Assembly: GCA_947311745.1 (NCBI GenBank) | Contig: CAMZLT010000213.1 | Location: forward strand, 1-10,081 | DNA: 10,081 nucleotides | DNA from: an uncultured Flavobacteriaceae bacterium | Lineage (GTDB): Bacteria; Bacteroidota; Bacteroidia; Flavobacteriales; Flavobacteriaceae | Reading direction: 5' to 3' | In this document: piece after piece, positions 6,934 through 10,081 of the stretch | Position numbering within the stretch: the first letter of the stretch is position 1 | Layout: each line of letters starts with the position of its first letter | Made by a program: the position numbers and the translations under genes | Notes under the pieces: generated by a model | The model's input: the letters and a program-made list of their open reading frames with translations, nothing else | Told to the model about the DNA's origin: nothing | Databases searched by the model: none

Positions 6934-8325
6934 ATGATAGAATTTATTTTAAATAACAAACACATCAAAACTGAGGCGAAAACTGGTATGACCTTAGTAG
7001 ATTTTATTCGTGAAAATCAAGAACTTAAAGGAACAAAAATCGGATGTAGAGAAGGAGATTGTGGTGCTTGTACCGTTTTAGTAGGTACATTACACAACCA
7101 AAAAGTACAGTATAAAAGCATAACTTCGTGTATTTCGCCTTTAGGTAATGCTCACGGAAAGCATATCGTTACTATTGAAGGTATTAATCTTGAAAAAAAA
7201 CTGAACATTGTACAAGATGCAATGGCAGAAAATTTTGCTACACAATGCGGATTTTGTACACCTGGTTTTGTGGTTTCTTTAACAGGATATGCTATGAATT
7301 CTTGCTGTTCTGAAACTAATCAAATTGATGCTATAAGCGGAAATATTTGTCGTTGTACAGGTTATAAATCTATCGAAAAAGCAGCAAATCAAGTTGTAGA
7401 AAAAGTAGGTTCAAGTTCCATTTCAGATTTGATTAAACAAGAATTTATTCCTGCATATTTTACCGAAATTCCTAATAAATTAGCACAAATTAATTCAAAA
7501 TTTGAAAAAATAGATTTTTCAAAAAAAATTGTAGCTAGCGGAACGGATTTATACGTACGATATGCCGATAATTTATCCGAAAAAGAAGTTAGTTTAGTAG
7601 CAAATTTACCAGAATTAAAAGGGATTTCCGTAGAAAATGGTATTTGTAAAATAGGAGCAAGTACTACGGTTTCCGAAATGGTTCAAAATGCCGAATTACA
7701 GCAAATAATACCGAATTTAAAAACGTTTTTAAAATTGGTTTCCTCTGAACAAATCCGAAATATGGGAACACTAGCTGGAAATTTTGTAAACGCTTCGCCA
7801 ATTGGTGATATGTCTATCTTTTTTTTGGCGTTAGATGCAACCTTACATATTCAAAATGTAAAAACTAAAAAAGAACGAGAAATACCATTTAAAAAATTTC
7901 ATCAAAATTATAAAAAATACGATTTACAAAAAGAGGAATTGATTGCAGCAATTAGCTTTTTTGTTTTAACAGAAAACACGCTTTTTAATTTCGAAAAAGT
8001 AAGTAAACGTACCCATTTAGATATAGCAAGTGTCAATGCAGCTTGTAGTATGGAAATTGAAAATACTACTATTTTAAAAGCACATTTTTCAGTAGGAGGA
8101 GTTGCAGCAATTCCTAAATATTTAGAAAAAACAAGTGCTTTTTTGATTGGAAAAAGTATTTCTGAAAAAAACATACAAGAAGCAGAGCAAATTTTACAAT
8201 CCGAAATTAGTCCAATTGCCGATGTAAGAGGAACAATATCCTACAAAAGATTATTAGCAAGACAACTATTTTTTGCTCATTTTGTAGCATTATTTCCTCA
8301 AATTAAATTAGAAAAATTAGTATGA
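6934..8325 (+). CDS. xdhA: Xanthine dehydrogenase small subunit (2x[2Fe-2S] and FAD domains)
   Basis: This is the electron-transfer subunit of a two-subunit xanthine dehydrogenase. It carries electrons from the Mo centre through two [2Fe-2S] clusters to FAD and NAD+ during hypoxanthine/xanthine oxidation to urate. It has 463 residues, near the usual 460-490. The plant-type ferredoxin cluster is bound by C38, C43, C46 (CREGDCGAC) and C66. The second cluster, in a helical domain, uses C105 and C108 (QCGFCTPG) with C139 and C141 (NICRCTGY). The FAD domain (about 180-350) has ASGTDLYVRYA, IGASTTVSEM and EQIRNMGTLAGNFVNASPIGD, and a CO-dehydrogenase-type flavoprotein C-terminal domain follows. I chose ATG 6934 because MIEFILNN matches the family N-terminus; the TTG at 6922 adds four residues but lies inside the promoter box. 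The stop overlaps the start of xdhB (ATGA), indicating translational coupling. In the E. coli-style scheme, where XdhA is the Mo subunit, this protein would be named differently. Confidence 0.95.
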   Translation: MIEFILNNKHIKTEAKTGMTLVDFIRENQELKGTKIGCREGDCGACTVLVGTLHNQKVQYKSITSCISPLGNAHGKHIVTIEGINLEKKLNIVQDAMAENFATQCGFCTPGFVVSLTGYAMNSCCSETNQIDAISGNICRCTGYKSIEKAANQVVEKVGSSSISDLIKQEFIPAYFTEIPNKLAQINSKFEKIDFSKKIVASGTDLYVRYADNLSEKEVSLVANLPELKGISVENGICKIGASTTVSEMVQNAELQQIIPNLKTFLKLVSSEQIRNMGTLAGNFVNASPIGDMSIFFLALDATLHIQNVKTKKEREIPFKKFHQNYKKYDLQKEELIAAISFFVLTENTLFNFEKVSKRTHLDIASVNAACSMEIENTTILKAHFSVGGVAAIPKYLEKTSAFLIGKSISEKNIQEAEQILQSEISPIADVRGTISYKRLLARQLFFAHFVALFPQIKLEKLV

Positions 8326-10081
8326 AAAATATAGATTCTTACACGCATCTTAGAGGCGAATCATTGTTTGTAGATGATATAATGACTCGAAAAGATACGC
8401 TTTATGGCTTGACTTTTTGTAGCCCTAAAGCACACGGAAAAATTATTTCGGTTAATTATGCTAAAGCAGAAGCCGTTTTAGGTGTTATCAAAATTTTCAC
8501 ATACAAAGATATTTTAGGCGAAAATCAAATCGGAGGTATTATTCAAGATGAGGAACTTTGGGCAGAAAAAGAAGTACATTTTCAAGGACAACCAATAGCT
8601 TTTATCGTTGCAAAAACCGAAGCAATAGCAAAAAAAGCACGAAACCTAATTGAACTAGAAATTGCCGAATTACCAGTTATTACCACAGCGAAACAAGCCA
8701 AAGAAAAAGGAAAGTTTATTAATGATCCACGAAGTTTTAATTTAGGCAATACCGAAAAAGCCTTTAAAAATTGTGATTATATTTTTGAGGGAGAAACCTT
8801 TAGTAACGGTCAAGAGCACTTGTATTTAGAAACGCAAGGTTGTTATGCAGTTCCGTTAGAAAATGGTACTATAAAAATAACTTCCTCTACGCAAGGACCA
8901 ACACAAGTGCAAAAAACAGTTGCTCGTGTACTAGGAATTCCGATGCATAAAATCGAGCTTGAAGTTATTCGTCTTGGAGGAGGTTTTGGTGGAAAAGAGG
9001 ATCAAGCAACGCCTTGGGCAGTTATGGCTGCAGTTGCAGTACAACATCTTAAAAAACCAGTAAAATATATTTTAAATCGACACGATGATTTAAAAATGAC
9101 TGGTAAACGACACCCTTACGAATCTACTTTTAAAATAGGTTTGGATAAAAATCTAAAAATTAAAGCCTTTCAAGTTGAATTTTTGCAAAATTCAGGAGCA
9201 GCAGCAGATTTATCTCCTGCAATTGCAGAACGAACTTTATTTCATGCAACAAATAGTTATTTTATACCAAATGTTCGTACAACCGTTTTAAGTTGTAAAA
9301 CAAACTTACCTCCAAATACTGCCTTTAGAGGTTTTGGTGGTCCACAAGGAATGTTCGTAATCGAATCGGCAATTGCTAAAGCAGCATCCGAACTTAAAAT
9401 GGATAAAGCAACTATTCAAAAAGCAAATTTATTTCAAGAAAATGATGTGTTTTCTTTCGGACAAATTGCCACTAAAGTGGAAGCTGAAAATACTTGGAAT
9501 ACTGCGTTTCAAAAATTTAATTATACTAAAATTGAAAAAGAAATTGCAGAATTTAACGCAAACAATTCCACTTTAAAAAAAGGGGTTTCTGTAATGCCAA
9601 TAACTTTTGGGATTTCCTTTACCAATACACCAATGAATCACGCAAGAGCTTTGGTACATATTTACCAAGACGGAAGCGTTGGTGTCAGTACAGGTGCTGT
9701 TGAAATGGGACAATCCGTTAATACAAAAATGCTACAAGTGGCACAGCAAACATTAGGTGTGACACCAAATATGGTTAAGCTAGAAACGACTAACACCACA
9801 CGTGTAGCAAATACATCACCAACAGCAGCAAGTGCAACAGCAGATTTAAACGGAAAAGCAGTTTTGATGGCTTGTAATGCTTTAAAAAATAGATTAAAAA
9901 TTGTTGCAGCAAAAATGCTTTTCCAAAATATGGAAAATATTTCTTTTAAGGAAAATCATATATTTATTGACGAAAAAGAATCCGGTTTATCATGGTATGA
10001 TGTAGTTGCACAAGCAATGTTAGAACGTGTTTCCTTATCGGAAAATGCACATTATGCAACACCAGAAATTCATTTTGATAA
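8322..10081 (+). CDS. xdhB: Xanthine dehydrogenase molybdopterin-binding subunit, 5' part (runs off the window)
   Basis: This is the catalytic subunit, which holds the molybdenum cofactor and hydroxylates hypoxanthine and xanthine. The frame starts at ATG 8322, overlapping the xdhA stop by four bases, and stays open for 586 codons to the window edge. Full-length relatives have about 750-800 residues, so roughly three quarters is visible. It begins with the aldehyde-oxidase a/b hammerhead domain (SYTHLRGESLFVDDI onwards). Mo-domain motifs are GQEHLYLETQ (163-172), STQGPTQVQ with Q191, and GGGFGGKE (219-226), whose E226 corresponds to the active-site Glu802 of the bovine enzyme. NTAFRGFGGPQGM contains R336, matching bovine Arg880, a residue linked to xanthine-type substrates. 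TSPTAASATADLNGKAV follows further on. The base-catalyst glutamate near the C-terminus lies beyond the window, as would any xdhC-type maturation gene. One oddity is MGQS (S465), where many relatives have MGQG. The Arg and Glu together favour xanthine over an aldehyde substrate. Confidence 0.94.
   Translation, partial: MKNIDSYTHLRGESLFVDDIMTRKDTLYGLTFCSPKAHGKIISVNYAKAEAVLGVIKIFTYKDILGENQIGGIIQDEELWAEKEVHFQGQPIAFIVAKTEAIAKKARNLIELEIAELPVITTAKQAKEKGKFINDPRSFNLGNTEKAFKNCDYIFEGETFSNGQEHLYLETQGCYAVPLENGTIKITSSTQGPTQVQKTVARVLGIPMHKIELEVIRLGGGFGGKEDQATPWAVMAAVAVQHLKKPVKYILNRHDDLKMTGKRHPYESTFKIGLDKNLKIKAFQVEFLQNSGAAADLSPAIAERTLFHATNSYFIPNVRTTVLSCKTNLPPNTAFRGFGGPQGMFVIESAIAKAASELKMDKATIQKANLFQENDVFSFGQIATKVEAENTWNTAFQKFNYTKIEKEIAEFNANNSTLKKGVSVMPITFGISFTNTPMNHARALVHIYQDGSVGVSTGAVEMGQSVNTKMLQVAQQTLGVTPNMVKLETTNTTRVANTSPTAASATADLNGKAVLMACNALKNRLKIVAAKMLFQNMENISFKENHIFIDEKESGLSWYDVVAQAMLERVSLSENAHYATPEIHFD

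Noticed and set aside
7908..8174. Minus-strand ORF within xdhA
   Set aside because: It is antisense to the FAD-domain end of xdhA, and nothing independent supports it.
9373..9576. Lys-rich 67-residue plus-strand ORF
   Set aside because: It is an out-of-frame shadow inside xdhB, whose frame is open throughout with conserved motifs on both sides.
1..10081. CRISPR array, insertion sequence, tRNA or integrase
   Set aside because: No regularly spaced repeats, transposase-like frames, terminal inverted repeats or cloverleaf-like sequences were seen on either strand.

Overview
The window suggests a low-GC (roughly 30% by eye) member of the Bacteroidota, most likely a flavobacterium. Three things point there. 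The first gene ends in a C-terminal sorting domain of the type IX secretion system. Several genes have the Bacteroidota -7 promoter box TAnnTTTG just upstream. Starts are preceded by A-rich leaders instead of Shine-Dalgarno sequences. No genus can be fixed from the sequence alone.

Layout from left to right. Positions 1-828 are the 3' end of a secreted multidomain protein: a jelly-roll (MAM / immune-inhibitor-A-like) module followed by a type A sorting domain. A complete NADP-dependent isocitrate dehydrogenase of the eukaryote-like dimeric class follows (1006-2232), closed by a strong hairpin terminator. A non-coding stretch of about 345 bp separates it from a YggS/PLPBP-type pyridoxal-phosphate homeostasis gene (2579-3247). 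Next, on the same strand, is a basic 233-residue protein I cannot name with certainty, with faint helicase-associated-domain-like repeats (3293-3994). Tail to tail with it, on the minus strand, is a FecE/FhuC-type ABC ATPase with no partner genes in view (3999-4772). A short divergent promoter region leads to a complete NAD-dependent DNA ligase, ligA (4858-6858). The right end holds a two-gene xanthine dehydrogenase operon: the FeS/FAD subunit (6934-8325), then the molybdopterin subunit (8322-10081), which overlaps it by an ATGA and runs off the window edge.

Functionally this is a core-genome neighbourhood, not a mobile or defence island. It combines central carbon metabolism (icd), cofactor homeostasis (yggS), DNA replication and repair (ligA), metal or cofactor uptake (ABC ATPase) and purine oxidation (xdhAB). 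I see no RNA gene, CRISPR array, insertion sequence, integrase or attachment site. The only clear operon is xdhAB. The points most worth a second look are the unassigned basic protein, the orphan ATPase with an altered Q-loop, the almost leaderless xdhA transcript predicted from its promoter, and the structured non-coding block after icd.
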